Made by a program: the position numbers and the translations under genes. Positions 37,603 through 45,492 of a stretch of DNA of 64,000 nt are shown here, in pieces; the stretch's first letter is position 1; every line of letters starts with the position of its first letter. The notes under the pieces were generated by a model that did not search any database, was not told where the DNA came from, and saw only the letters and a program-made list of their open reading frames with translations. Origin of the DNA: CALGTL01 sp963579135 (lineage in GTDB: Bacteria > Chloroflexota > Dehalococcoidia > Lucifugimonadales > Australimonadaceae). Location: assembly GCA_963579135.1 (NCBI GenBank), contig CAUZFB010000002.1:1-64000 (forward strand), read 5' to 3'.

Positions 37603-38055
37603 GCCATGGCGGCGCCAGGTGCGGCCCGGTCAGTTAGAGCCAGCAAACGTGAATGAGCCCTACGCGCTCGGCGTTGGGGATGGTTAGCGAAAAGTTGGGA
37701 ACGCCCACCGCAGGTTGCGGTGGGCGTTCCATTTTTGACTCTGGATTTCGCCGCCACTCTAGGGCTGGTAGCAACCATACTTTCGCTCGGCAAGGACGTC
37801 AGGAACCGATGGGAATCTGAATGGTTGTCCTCGCACCTTCCCGACTGGCGAGGCTACGCAAGCAGCGATGGTTGGGCCAGGAGGGTGGGCACACCCACGT
37901 CCCCCCCCCCTTGTGGGGGGGCAACCGTAGATCACCACGGTATGGGTTCGTATGCTATGGAGCAAGGAGAGGATATCGTTATGGCGACCGCAACTTGCAC
38001 GCTTTGCAGCTACGGGCGAAAAGCGGTATGTTCCCGCCCGGCCGCTTAATCAAGC
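37603..38055 (+). other. Intergenic region with terminator and a C10/G7 hairpin-prone tract
   Basis: This 453-bp stretch between aconitase and the SDR gene contains the terminator above. It also has a run of ten C at 37901-37910, then TTGT, then seven G (37915-37921), which can pair with each other. No recognisable gene is seen; the short plus-strand frames here are low-complexity or lack start signals. Confidence 0.6.
37698..37736 (+). terminator. Rho-independent terminator after aconitase
   Basis: A perfect 15-base stem (GGAACGCCCACCGCA at 37698-37712 and its complement at 37716-37730) with a 3-base loop is followed by ATTTTT. It is about 95 bp downstream of the aconitase stop. This is one of the clearest intrinsic terminators in the window. 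Confidence 0.92.
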
Positions 38056-38823
38056 ATGGCAGGCGTACCAGCGGCGATGACTAAGGCGGTCTTTATGCTC
38101 GACGGCAAGGTAGTGGTCATAACGGGGAGCGCCCGCGGCATCGGTCGTTACGTGGCTCGCACGCTCGTTGAGGCTGGGGCATCCGTGGTGTTGGCGGACG
38201 TTGAGCCGCTCGGCACGGTCACCGAAGAGTTGACGGCTATCGAGGGCAAGGTGCTGGCCGTTCCCACGGACGTGAGGGAAGAGTCGCAGGTGAGTGAGCT
38301 GATGGCCCGAGCGGTCGACCGTTTTGGCGGCATCGACGTGTTGGTGAACAACGCTGCGATCGTCACCCATTTCCAGTGGGGGTTGCCCACCTGGCCAGCG
38401 ATCAAGGACATGGAGTCGAGCTTCTGGGACAAAGTGATGGGAACCAACCTTCGAGGCACGTTCCTGTGCACGAAGTACGCGCTGCCACACATCGAGGCGC
38501 GTGGCGGCGGGCACGTCGTCAGCACTATGGGGGGGGGTAATCCTGAGGTGGTCGGTTCAGCAGCATACGCAGTCTCGAAAGATGCCATCCGGACATTCAC
38601 CAAGTTCGTGGCAGAGGAGGAGCGGGCGCACGGCATCTGCGTGGTGATGATCTCGCCAGGCACTCAGATCGCAACGGAGTTCGCGCCCGACGAGGCACGC
38701 GCCCGCATGGCGGGGCCTGAGTTCGTCGCCGAACGCTTTGTGCTCGCCGCGCAAGCACCCATGGAGTTGTCAGGAGAGTTGTTGGAACTACAGGATGGCA
38801 AGCTCACGCCACGCGAACGCTAG
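38056..38823 (+). CDS. Short-chain dehydrogenase/reductase
   Basis: NAD(P)-dependent oxidoreductases of this family act on alcohols, ketones and sugars. The product of up to 255 residues shows VVITGSARGIGRYVA (cofactor loop), DVLVNNAAIV, the active-site strand VVSTMGGG and the Y-x3-K pair in AAYAVSKDAIRTF. The GGG stretch falls in a run of nine G (38529-38537) that stays in frame. Starts at 38056, 38077 and 38095 are possible. The last (MLDGKVVVITG) has AAGGCGG upstream and matches where many SDRs begin. Substrate unknown. Confidence 0.88.
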   Translation: MAGVPAAMTKAVFMLDGKVVVITGSARGIGRYVARTLVEAGASVVLADVEPLGTVTEELTAIEGKVLAVPTDVREESQVSELMARAVDRFGGIDVLVNNAAIVTHFQWGLPTWPAIKDMESSFWDKVMGTNLRGTFLCTKYALPHIEARGGGHVVSTMGGGNPEVVGSAAYAVSKDAIRTFTKFVAEEERAHGICVVMISPGTQIATEFAPDEARARMAGPEFVAERFVLAAQAPMELSGELLELQDGKLTPRER

Positions 38824-38995
38824 TTCGGCCGACCAACCCGCCGCACGGAACCCTAACGCTATAACCCCATGTAGCTGGCCTTGCATTTCAGGACTGGTGC
38901 GTTCGAGCATTCACGCGATGCCGTTGCTGAAATGACCAAGCGCAGCTCGATCCGTCACTGCCCCGGCCCGCTCCGACGCCACCCCACACATGAGG

Positions 38996-39538
38996 TCATG
39001 CACGGACAGCAAGAGGTTCGTTGACGCGCCTGAACGCTTCTTCACCGTTGAGGCGGATCACGGTCACGAGCTTCACACCATGCTTGAGTGTGTTATGGGT
39101 GAAGCAGATTGCCTGCGCTCTGTCGGCGAGGTGCTCCAGCTGTTCAGGGGCCATGTTGCCCTCGGCGTGCATCTCCTGGGTGATGGCAACGAACCCACCG
39201 TCGATGCTTCGTAGGGTTTCGCCGCGTACGTTGATCTTGGTGAACTGGATCTCGAGCGCTTCTTCATACGTGACACGCACGTAATGAGTGAGCGTTCAGC
39301 CGCCGACGCCCGCCAGGAAGTACGCGAGCGGCGATGCGCCAGTATCGGTGCCGCCTCGCGCGACAGGTTCGTCGATCGGCATTGTATGACCTCCGTGATG
39401 AGCGACTGAGGCCACGCCTTCCACAACGTCGAGATCCACCCGGACGAGGCCACGGACGCGCTCGCTAGCGGGCGCCAGCCCTTCGCGCTCGGTGACACTC
39501 GCGGCGATAAGTTTGGTCGTTTCGGGGTCTGGGCTCAT
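38996..39538 (-). CDS. OsmC-family peroxiredoxin-like selenoprotein (in-frame TGA at the peroxidatic position)
   Basis: OsmC-type enzymes reduce organic hydroperoxides with two redox cysteines. Read without interruption, this region is two short frames split by one TGA at 39298-39296. The two are in the same frame and together give a full-length OsmC-like protein of 180 residues, counting UGA as Sec. Before the TGA: GGHTMPIDEPVARGGTDTG and SPLAYFLAGVGG. After it: LTHYVRVTYEEALEI, and late in the protein the resolving-cysteine motif AICFTHNTL. The family signature has GGC or GAC exactly at the TGA. The ATG at 39538 follows GAGGAG. selB is encoded at 29688-31553. Sec insertion is inferred, not proven. 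Confidence 0.85.
39265..39286 (-). promoter_or_regulatory. Candidate bacterial SECIS stem-loop just after the UGA
   Basis: Nine bases after the TGA, the minus strand reads CATTACGTGCGTGTCACGTATG. It folds as TACGTG pairing with CACGTA around the loop CGTGT, extended by a C-G and A-T pair past one bulged T. The loop holds G residues about 18-22 bases past the UGA, within the spacing known for bacterial SECIS elements. By-eye prediction only. Confidence 0.6.
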
Positions 39539-39640
39539 AAGCACTCCTCTCGAACGGTCGACGATGATGTCCGCATATTATCGGACACGGTGTGCCGGGG
39601 GGGTGTTTGCAGCGAAGCGCGCTTCTGAAACAATCGTCAG

Positions 39641-40261
39641 ATGCGGATCAAACTGATACCACCATTCATACGCCAACTGACGTGGGCTGCGGTTGTGCCC
39701 ATGTTGCTGGCGGTACTGTTGGGGTGCGCCGCGCCCACCCCAACGCCTACGCCTATCGCTGCGCCTACCCCTGCGCCTACGGCGACCCCAACGCCTGGAC
39801 CTACAGCAACGCCAATACCCGTTACGGGACCGTGGGTAACTGCGTTCGGCGATATCGTGATTGAACTGAATACGCCCGACGGGGTGTCGCTCGGTGGACT
39901 GGTGTTGTTCCACCTAGCGCTGAGCAATGCAGGCAACACGACACGTACGTTCTACCACGGCACTGACCTCGCTGAGTTCATCGTTACGAAGGATGGCGAG
40001 CAGGTGATGACGTCCCACAACCAACTGTCGTTCGGCGATATCCGGTACACGAATGAGCTGGGGCCAGGGAGGACGAGGCGCTACGAGACGGGTTTCACGA
40101 GCGGCCTGTTTGAGGGCGTGCTGATCGACGGTGACCGCCAGCTGCTACCGGTTGGGGAGTACGAGGTCTACGGAATCGCACGCATGCGCCTGACTAAGGA
40201 CGGGGAAAACGAGCGCTTCATGACGCCACCGGCCACGATCAGAATTGTGCCGACGCAGTGA
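39641..40261 (+). CDS. Lipoprotein with Pro/Thr-rich linker and BsuPI-like domain
   Basis: The 206-residue protein has a signal peptide with a hydrophobic core and lipobox VLLGCAAP (Cys at about 29), so it is probably a lipoprotein. Residues about 30-60 are a Pro/Thr/Ala repeat linker typical of surface lipoproteins (PTPTPTPIAAPTPAPT). The remainder, about 70-200, with ITVELNTPDG-like strands and NAGNTTRTFYHGTDLAEFIV, resembles the BsuPI/intracellular proteinase inhibitor beta-sandwich, often found in bacterial lipoproteins. Its partner is unknown. It lies between the Sec-OsmC gene (divergent) and the Rieske pseudogene C. Confidence 0.75.
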   Translation: MRIKLIPPFIRQLTWAAVVPMLLAVLLGCAAPTPTPTPIAAPTPAPTATPTPGPTATPIPVTGPWVTAFGDIVIELNTPDGVSLGGLVLFHLALSNAGNTTRTFYHGTDLAEFIVTKDGEQVMTSHNQLSFGDIRYTNELGPGRTRRYETGFTSGLFEGVLIDGDRQLLPVGEYEVYGIARMRLTKDGENERFMTPPATIRIVPTQ

Positions 40262-40275
40262 TCGTGTAGCGTCCC

Positions 40276-41080
40276 TTAACGTGCGTAAGAAGTGAGAGGG
40301 CCGGAACCAAATAGCACCGGCCCTATGATCGCTGTGACGATACTGCCGACGAACAGGATCTGCGGGAACGGGAAAACGACGAGGTGGCCGGTCTTCCGGG
40401 CGGCGTCATATTCGGTGATACCTTCGACAACACGGCATTTGATGATGCCGTACTCGAACGGGTCAAACCCAATCTTCTTGTGGGACTTGGGGTCGGTGGG
40501 GAAGATTTCGAAGGGCTTGACGGAGCGCTCCGCCTTGGTCTTCTCCTGGTAAACGCCCGCGTAGCCGTACAGCCCTTCCAGATGGTCGGGATCCATGGAG
40601 TCCTCCATACACTGGAGCCAGTTGCAAGGAAGCCCGACGATGCCGACCTCAAGCCAAGCGTCATTCCAAGTGAACGGCTCCCAGCGCGGGAGCAGCGGTG
40701 CTGGCTCCGGGCCCAGGTAGGCGAACACCATTTCCCTAGGGTCTCCACCGGGTAGGCGTTGATCTTGACCTTCTCTTTAAAGCGGCCGTCCGGTTGGTTG
40801 GTCTCCTCGCAGGGCTGCTCGACGCACTGTCCGGTCTCGTCGAACATCCAACCGTGGTACATGCAGCGCAGGCCATCCTCTTCGGGGATTCCGTAAGCTC
40901 ACGCCCACGCGACGGTGAGGACGGAGGGCGACTATGAGGCCGCTCGCTCCAGAGCCGGTCCCTATAGGGGACGAGATCCTCCCCCAGGATACATACCTAT
41001 TTTGTGGGGGGGGGGGGGCGATCGTCGAGCTCGGCGGTGGCAGCGATGGGATGCCAGTAGCGCCGCATGGGCTCTGCCAT
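40276..41080 (-). pseudogene. Decayed Rieske oxygenase (copy C)
   Basis: Pieces of a Rieske oxygenase in three frames match copy E at 62898-64000 and copy D. From the ATG at 41080 it reads MAEPMRRYWHPIAATAELDD, then a frame break at a run of 13 C (minus strand; 41018-41006). Next come ILGEDLVPYRDR and PHRRVGVSL, where the first Rieske Cys is replaced by Arg, then CMYHGWMFDETGQC. Another frameshift near 40735 leads to FAYLGPEPAPLLPRWEPF and NWLQCMEDSMDPDHLEGLY. After about VVFPFPQILFVG it diverges, and about 150 C-terminal residues are missing. Clearly inactive. Confidence 0.88.
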
Positions 41081-41291
41081 GGGTGTTCCTTTACTTACTT
41101 AGGTGATGCGTTCATTGTGTTCAACCGTCAGCATCAGTGCGATTCCCTTCTCGTAACAATTTCGTAGCGTTCACCCTAAAAGCGTTCTGTGAAGGCCTCG
41201 TGGATCAGCGGTATACTCGCGGGCACGCGGCGTGAACGTTTGTTTTTGCACGCGAAAACGCCTTTTTACAAGCTCCGGGGGGGCAGTCGCT

Positions 41292-42467
41292 ATGTTGACT
41301 CAAGAAGAGAACGAATTATTGACACGCGTTGGCCCAGGGACGCCCGCTGGCGATCTGCTTCGCCGCTACTGGCACCCGATCGCTTTGGCCCAGGACCTAA
41401 GTGACGAGAATGCTACGAAGTTCGTACGCGTGCTGGGTGAGGATCTGGTTCTGTTCCGGGACAAGTCTGGCCGAACGGGCCTGATTGCCGACAAGTGCGC
41501 GCACCGAAACGCGTCAATGGTGTACGGCCGGGTTGAAGAGCGCGGGATCTCCTGCGTTTACCACGGTTGGCTGTACGACTGCGACGGCAACATCATCGAG
41601 ACACCACCCGAGCGGAACGATTCGATCATGCGGAACGTGAAGACAACGGCCTACCCGGTAAACATTCACGTGGGGCTCATCTGGACGTACATGGGCCCGC
41701 AGCCTGTGCCACCCATGACCCGCTACGACACGCTGTTCCGCAAGGACGGCACGCGCACCATCCGCCTACACCCAGTACTCGACTGCAATTGGTTCCAGGC
41801 CATGGAGAATTCCATGGATCCGGCCCACTTGCAGGTGCTCCACCAGGAGTTCATCGGTGGCGGTCGCACACCTATCAACACGACGCGCGGGTACACCGAC
41901 GACGTGGAGGCGTTCGAGTTTTACACGACGAGCTGGGGATTCATGAAGAAGCGTACCTACAAGAATGGGTCGGTCGATGAGCACCCGGTGTGCTTCCCGA
42001 CGATCCTGCGTCAGGGGCCGAGCACGCAGTTCCGTACCCCTATCGACGACACGCACACGTGGCATGTTCATGTGAACTTCTTCCCGACCGACGACGGAAG
42101 CGAACCGGAGAACACGTTCGACCCCGAGATCAACATCATGGAGCCGTACAAGCAGCCACCTGCGGCGATGCACCCAGAGGCACACTTCACGCTTCAACAT
42201 GTAATCCCACAGGACCACATGGCATGGGAGACGCAGGGGCCGATAGCAAACCGGTCGGCCGAGCACTTGAGCTACTCTGACCGTGGCGTGGTGCTGCTGC
42301 GCCGGATAACGAAGGAGCAAATCGAGAAGGTGCAGCGGGGCGAGGACCCGATGGGCGTTCAGCGCGGCGAGGACCCTGAGATGATCAACACCAACATCGA
42401 CGAGGACTGGTGGAAGCAGAATCCAGATCGGTCCCGCACCACGGCTCCGAACGCCACGAAGGCTTAG
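41292..42467 (+). CDS. Rieske non-heme iron oxygenase, large subunit (copy D, intact)
   Basis: The product of 391 residues starts MLTQEENELLTRVGPGTPAG. Rieske ligands are CAHRN and CVYHGW; the catalytic iron segment reads NWFQAMENSMDPAHLQVLH. The core architecture equals copies A and E. It is shorter than A, with a C-terminal tail rich in Glu and Asn (QRGEDPEMINTNIDEDWW). The start at 41292 is chosen because family members begin there; a G-rich upstream tract (CGGGGGGGCAG) offers a weak ribosome-binding site. It stands divergent from pseudogene C, which may be the remains of a neighbouring duplicate. Substrate unknown. Confidence 0.9.
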   Translation: MLTQEENELLTRVGPGTPAGDLLRRYWHPIALAQDLSDENATKFVRVLGEDLVLFRDKSGRTGLIADKCAHRNASMVYGRVEERGISCVYHGWLYDCDGNIIETPPERNDSIMRNVKTTAYPVNIHVGLIWTYMGPQPVPPMTRYDTLFRKDGTRTIRLHPVLDCNWFQAMENSMDPAHLQVLHQEFIGGGRTPINTTRGYTDDVEAFEFYTTSWGFMKKRTYKNGSVDEHPVCFPTILRQGPSTQFRTPIDDTHTWHVHVNFFPTDDGSEPENTFDPEINIMEPYKQPPAAMHPEAHFTLQHVIPQDHMAWETQGPIANRSAEHLSYSDRGVVLLRRITKEQIEKVQRGEDPMGVQRGEDPEMINTNIDEDWWKQNPDRSRTTAPNATKA

Positions 42468-42532
42468 CCTTCCCGGCGGCGACAAGCGCTAAAGGCATCC
42501 GTGCAACGATGGCGCTACGCAAGCGGCAATCG

Positions 42533-42566
42533 AGCTGCTCATCCTTGTGAGCGTGAGCAGCTTTTA
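42533..42566 (+). terminator. Probable terminator after Rieske copy D
   Basis: A perfect 9-base stem (AGCTGCTCA at 42533-42541 and its complement at 42554-42562) with a 12-base loop is followed by TTTTAA. It lies about 65 bp after the Rieske D stop. Short T-tract, so moderate confidence. Confidence 0.65.
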
Positions 42567-42975
42567 ACCCGACGATATTGCCCGCTCGTCAAGGTTCGGT
42601 ATGGCCGACGTTCGTACCTACGTCCACGGCTCATGCGAGGCGCGCGGGGCGCAGGGTGACCTCTTTTCAGCATCTATGGAAAATTATCGACAGAAAGAAT
42701 ATATTTCCCTAGACTGGCGCCCGAGCATGAGTGCATAGCAACGGAACACGGGGTGGCCCGAGGCGCGACGAGACTACGTAAGAGAGGCGCAATAGCGCTT
42801 AACGTAGAGCATTCAACCATGGCAGCATTGGCCTACAGGACGGGATGCGATTGGCATGCAATGACCATGCTGCGTCAGTCGCAAAGGTAGCAAGGGCACA
42901 GGCGGCACAGGGGAGAAATCTCCGTCTTGATCTGTGGCGACAGGGTAGAAAGTTCAGGCAAGGAGGCCCAATAAT
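42567..42975 (+). other. Long leader region upstream of rubrerythrin
   Basis: This stretch of about 400 bp has no recognisable gene. It contains an AT-rich patch near 42677-42710 (ATGGAAAATTATCGACAGAAAGAATATATTT region, described by position) that is unusual for this GC-rich window. The patch could hold a promoter or a redox-regulator site for the downstream oxidative-stress genes. A strong AAGGAGG site lies just before the rubrerythrin ATG at 42976. Confidence 0.45.
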
Positions 42976-43407
42976 ATGGCCAGCAAGAGCAATTTGAAGG
43001 GGACGAAGAGCGAAGAGAATCTGAAGGCTGCGTTCGCAGGCGAGTCGCAAGCGAACCGTCGGTATCTCTATTTCGCTCGGCGCGCAGACATCGAGGGGTA
43101 CGCCGACGTCGGTGGCCTTTTCCGCGATATCTCCGAGGCCGAGACAGGCCACGCCTTCGGGCACATGGATTTCCTGAAAGAGACAGGGGATCCCGCTACG
43201 GGTGAGCCAATCGGCAACACCGAGGACAATCTTAAAGCTGCAGTGGCCGGTGAGACGTACGAGTACTCGGAGATGTACCCCGGCTTTGCGCGGACCGCGC
43301 GGGACGAGGGCTTCGACGAAATAGCCGAGTGGTTCGAGACGCTGGCTCGGGCGGAACGCTCGCACGCTGGCCGATTCGCCAAGGGTGCGGAATTGCTGAG
43401 CCTCTAG
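42976..43407 (+). CDS. Rubrerythrin-like diiron protein (no rubredoxin domain)
   Basis: Rubrerythrins reduce peroxide with a diiron centre in a four-helix bundle. The 143-residue product carries both half-site motifs: GESQANRRYLYFARRAD with EAETGHAFGH, then VAGETYEYSEMY with ARAERSHAGRF. Together they supply the Glu and His ligands. There is no C-terminal C-x2-C rubredoxin domain, so electrons must come from another protein, perhaps the downstream Fe-S protein. A strong terminator follows, but the next two genes belong to a conserved cassette with it. Confidence 0.9.
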   Translation: MASKSNLKGTKSEENLKAAFAGESQANRRYLYFARRADIEGYADVGGLFRDISEAETGHAFGHMDFLKETGDPATGEPIGNTEDNLKAAVAGETYEYSEMYPGFARTARDEGFDEIAEWFETLARAERSHAGRFAKGAELLSL

Positions 43408-43440
43408 CTTTGCTTTGGCGATGTACGTAACCGGTTGGGA

Positions 43441-43484
43441 AGTGTCCTCCGAACAGCGTTGAGCTACGGAGGACACTCTTTTTT
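43441..43484 (+). terminator. Rho-independent terminator after rubrerythrin
   Basis: An 11-base perfect stem (AGTGTCCTCCG at 43441-43451 and its complement at 43467-43477), a 15-base loop, then CTTTTTT. It separates rubrerythrin from the Fe-S gene. Transcripts could end here, making rubrerythrin more abundant than the downstream partners. Confidence 0.88.
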
Positions 43485-43532
43485 CGACCCCGGGGAAGCG
43501 CCCGGGCATTCACGCTTTTGGAGACGGTAGCT

Positions 43533-44831
43533 TTGACCATTGAGCCCGCCCGACCGACCGAGGAACGGTACTGGGACCCCAGCGACCTCCTGACCGAGGA
43601 GCGGCGCCAATTCGACGTCTGCAATGGGTGCAGGCTCTGCTGGAACCTCTGCCCCGCCTTTCCCGCGCTCTTCGATGTGGCGAATGAGGCCGAGGCCGAG
43701 GACCGCCAGGTGAGTCGAGAGGAGTTCGACGGGGTCGAGGATCTGTGTTTCCAATGCAAACTCTGTTGGGTGGTGTGTCCGTACACGGATCCATTGAGCT
43801 ACAACCTGGATGTCCCCCGCGTGATCGAGCGATCCAAGTTCGTGCGCGCTGAGTCCAAGGGCATCAAGTTCTCCAAGAAGCTGGTTAGCGATCAGGACCG
43901 TCTGGCGAAACTCGCCGGTGGGATTAAGGCGCCCGTGACGAACTTCGCCAACCGTTTTGGACCCACCCGCAAGATCGTCGGGATGATCGCCGACGTGCAC
44001 CCCGATGCCATTCTGCCGACGTACCAGACCAAGACGTTCCAAGATTGGTTCGACCAGCGCAGAACCAGTTCGACCCGTAGCGTGACACCAGAGAAAGCGG
44101 CGCCAGTGAAAAAGGTGGCGCTCTTTGCGGGGTGCACCGTCAATTACAACGATCCGCAGATTGGCAAAGCATGCGTGGCGGTACTTGAGCACAACAACGT
44201 AGAGGTAGTAGTGCCTGAGCAGCAGTGCTGCGGCATGCCGCTAACCGACGTCGGAGACTACGCAGGCGCCAGCAAGAAGATGGACTACAACCTCGAGCGT
44301 CTTGTCCGGCTGGTGGACGATGGCTACGACATCGTCGTGCCCCAACCCACGTGCGCTCTCGTACTTCGCGACGACTACCCGGAGCGATCGACCGAAGCTG
44401 AGGCGGCCGCTCGTGTCGCGGAGCACACGTTCGAGTTCGGCCATTACATGGTCAATCTGGCGAGTAAAAAGCTGCTGGTGCGGGAATTCGAGCGCGGGCT
44501 CGGCAAGGTCGGGTTTCACCTCGCCTGCCATACTCGCCGCCAAGCCATCGGCAACAACTCGGCGAGGGTGTTGGCCCTTCTACCCGGTACCGAGGTGGTG
44601 ACGGTGGAGAGCTGCTCCGGCCACGATGGCACCTGGGGAGTCAGCAAGCAATATTTCCCGCTGGCATTGAAGGTGGGCAAGAAACTGTTCGACAACCTGG
44701 ACGCTGGATCACCGGATGTCCTCGTCTCAGATTGCCCGCTGGCCGCGCGCCACGTCGAAGTAGGCACGGGCCGACGTCCTATACACACCGCGCAAGCGCT
44801 GGCGACGGCTTACGGCCTGTCAGGAGTCTAG
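43533..44831 (+). CDS. GlpC-like / heterodisulfide-reductase-related Fe-S protein with two CCG domains
   Basis: Proteins of this type transfer electrons through iron-sulfur clusters (GlpC, HdrB/D-like). Two [4Fe-4S] motifs come first, CNGCRLCWNLCP and CFQCKLCWVVCP. Two cysteine-rich CCG domains follow, with FAGCTVNYND...QQCCGMPL and LACHTRR...VESCSGHDGTWG (shown by their key Cys). The length is about 432 residues from a TTG at 43533, which has GGAG nine bases upstream; a TTG at 43518 is also possible. With rubrerythrin upstream and DUF3501 downstream it forms a known conserved trio. Confidence 0.87.
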   Translation: MTIEPARPTEERYWDPSDLLTEERRQFDVCNGCRLCWNLCPAFPALFDVANEAEAEDRQVSREEFDGVEDLCFQCKLCWVVCPYTDPLSYNLDVPRVIERSKFVRAESKGIKFSKKLVSDQDRLAKLAGGIKAPVTNFANRFGPTRKIVGMIADVHPDAILPTYQTKTFQDWFDQRRTSSTRSVTPEKAAPVKKVALFAGCTVNYNDPQIGKACVAVLEHNNVEVVVPEQQCCGMPLTDVGDYAGASKKMDYNLERLVRLVDDGYDIVVPQPTCALVLRDDYPERSTEAEAAARVAEHTFEFGHYMVNLASKKLLVREFERGLGKVGFHLACHTRRQAIGNNSARVLALLPGTEVVTVESCSGHDGTWGVSKQYFPLALKVGKKLFDNLDAGSPDVLVSDCPLAARHVEVGTGRRPIHTAQALATAYGLSGV

Positions 44832-44879
44832 TGCGGCGTTGCGGAACAAATCGAGAACGTCGACGACCACGGAGATGGA

Positions 44880-45467
44880 ATGAAGCACCTGCAAATTGAC
44901 GAGATTCAAGATAACGAGCACTACGAGCTCTCACGGGAGTCGTTCAGGGCAGACATTGTCAGATTGAAAATGCTGCGCCGTGTTTCGGTCGGCGATCTGA
45001 TCACGCTGGTGTTCGAGAACCGCTCAACCATCCAGTTCCAGATACAGGAAATAATGCGAGCCGAAAAGATCGTCAGCCATCAACGGGTCCAGGAGGAGTT
45101 GGATACATACAACGTATTGCTCCCCGGCACGAATCAGCTAACAGCGACGCTCTTCATCGAGGTCACCGACCAGCCCCGAATGCGTGAGACGCTCGACCGT
45201 TTGATCGGAATCGATCGCGGCGATGCGCTGTTTCTGGAGATCGGCGGTGAGCGCATGGCTGGCGAGTTCGAAGGCGGTCACAGCAACGAGGTGCGTGTAA
45301 GCGCTGTTCACTTCGTGACCTTCAACCTAACGCCTAAGCAAGCCAACGCAATCACAACAGCGACGGCACCCGTAAGTCTCGTCGTCGACCACCCGGACTA
45401 CCAGGCTAGCGTCTCGCTTAGTGCCGATGTCCTGGCCTCGCTCGCGGACGACCTGAACGCGGAATAG
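44880..45467 (+). CDS. DUF3501 family protein
   Basis: The 195-residue soluble protein matches DUF3501. It has RRVSVGDLITLVFENRSTIQ, FQIQEIMRAEKIV, then EELDTYNVLLPGTNQL and TATLFIEVTDQ, the segments I associate with the family. Genes of this family commonly sit next to rubrerythrin and a GlpC-like Fe-S protein, as here, suggesting a role in an electron chain to peroxide. No catalytic role has been established to my knowledge. The ATG at 44880 follows GGAGATGGA. Confidence 0.82.
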   Translation: MKHLQIDEIQDNEHYELSRESFRADIVRLKMLRRVSVGDLITLVFENRSTIQFQIQEIMRAEKIVSHQRVQEELDTYNVLLPGTNQLTATLFIEVTDQPRMRETLDRLIGIDRGDALFLEIGGERMAGEFEGGHSNEVRVSAVHFVTFNLTPKQANAITTATAPVSLVVDHPDYQASVSLSADVLASLADDLNAE

Positions 45468-45492
45468 CAAACGCTTCGGTCACCTGAAGCGC

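Noticed and set aside
39296..39544. Reading the upstream half of the OsmC region as an independent 82-residue gene ending at TGA
   Set aside because: The family domain is cut in the middle of its active site, and the downstream half continues in the same frame with the remaining domain; a recoded TGA explains both.
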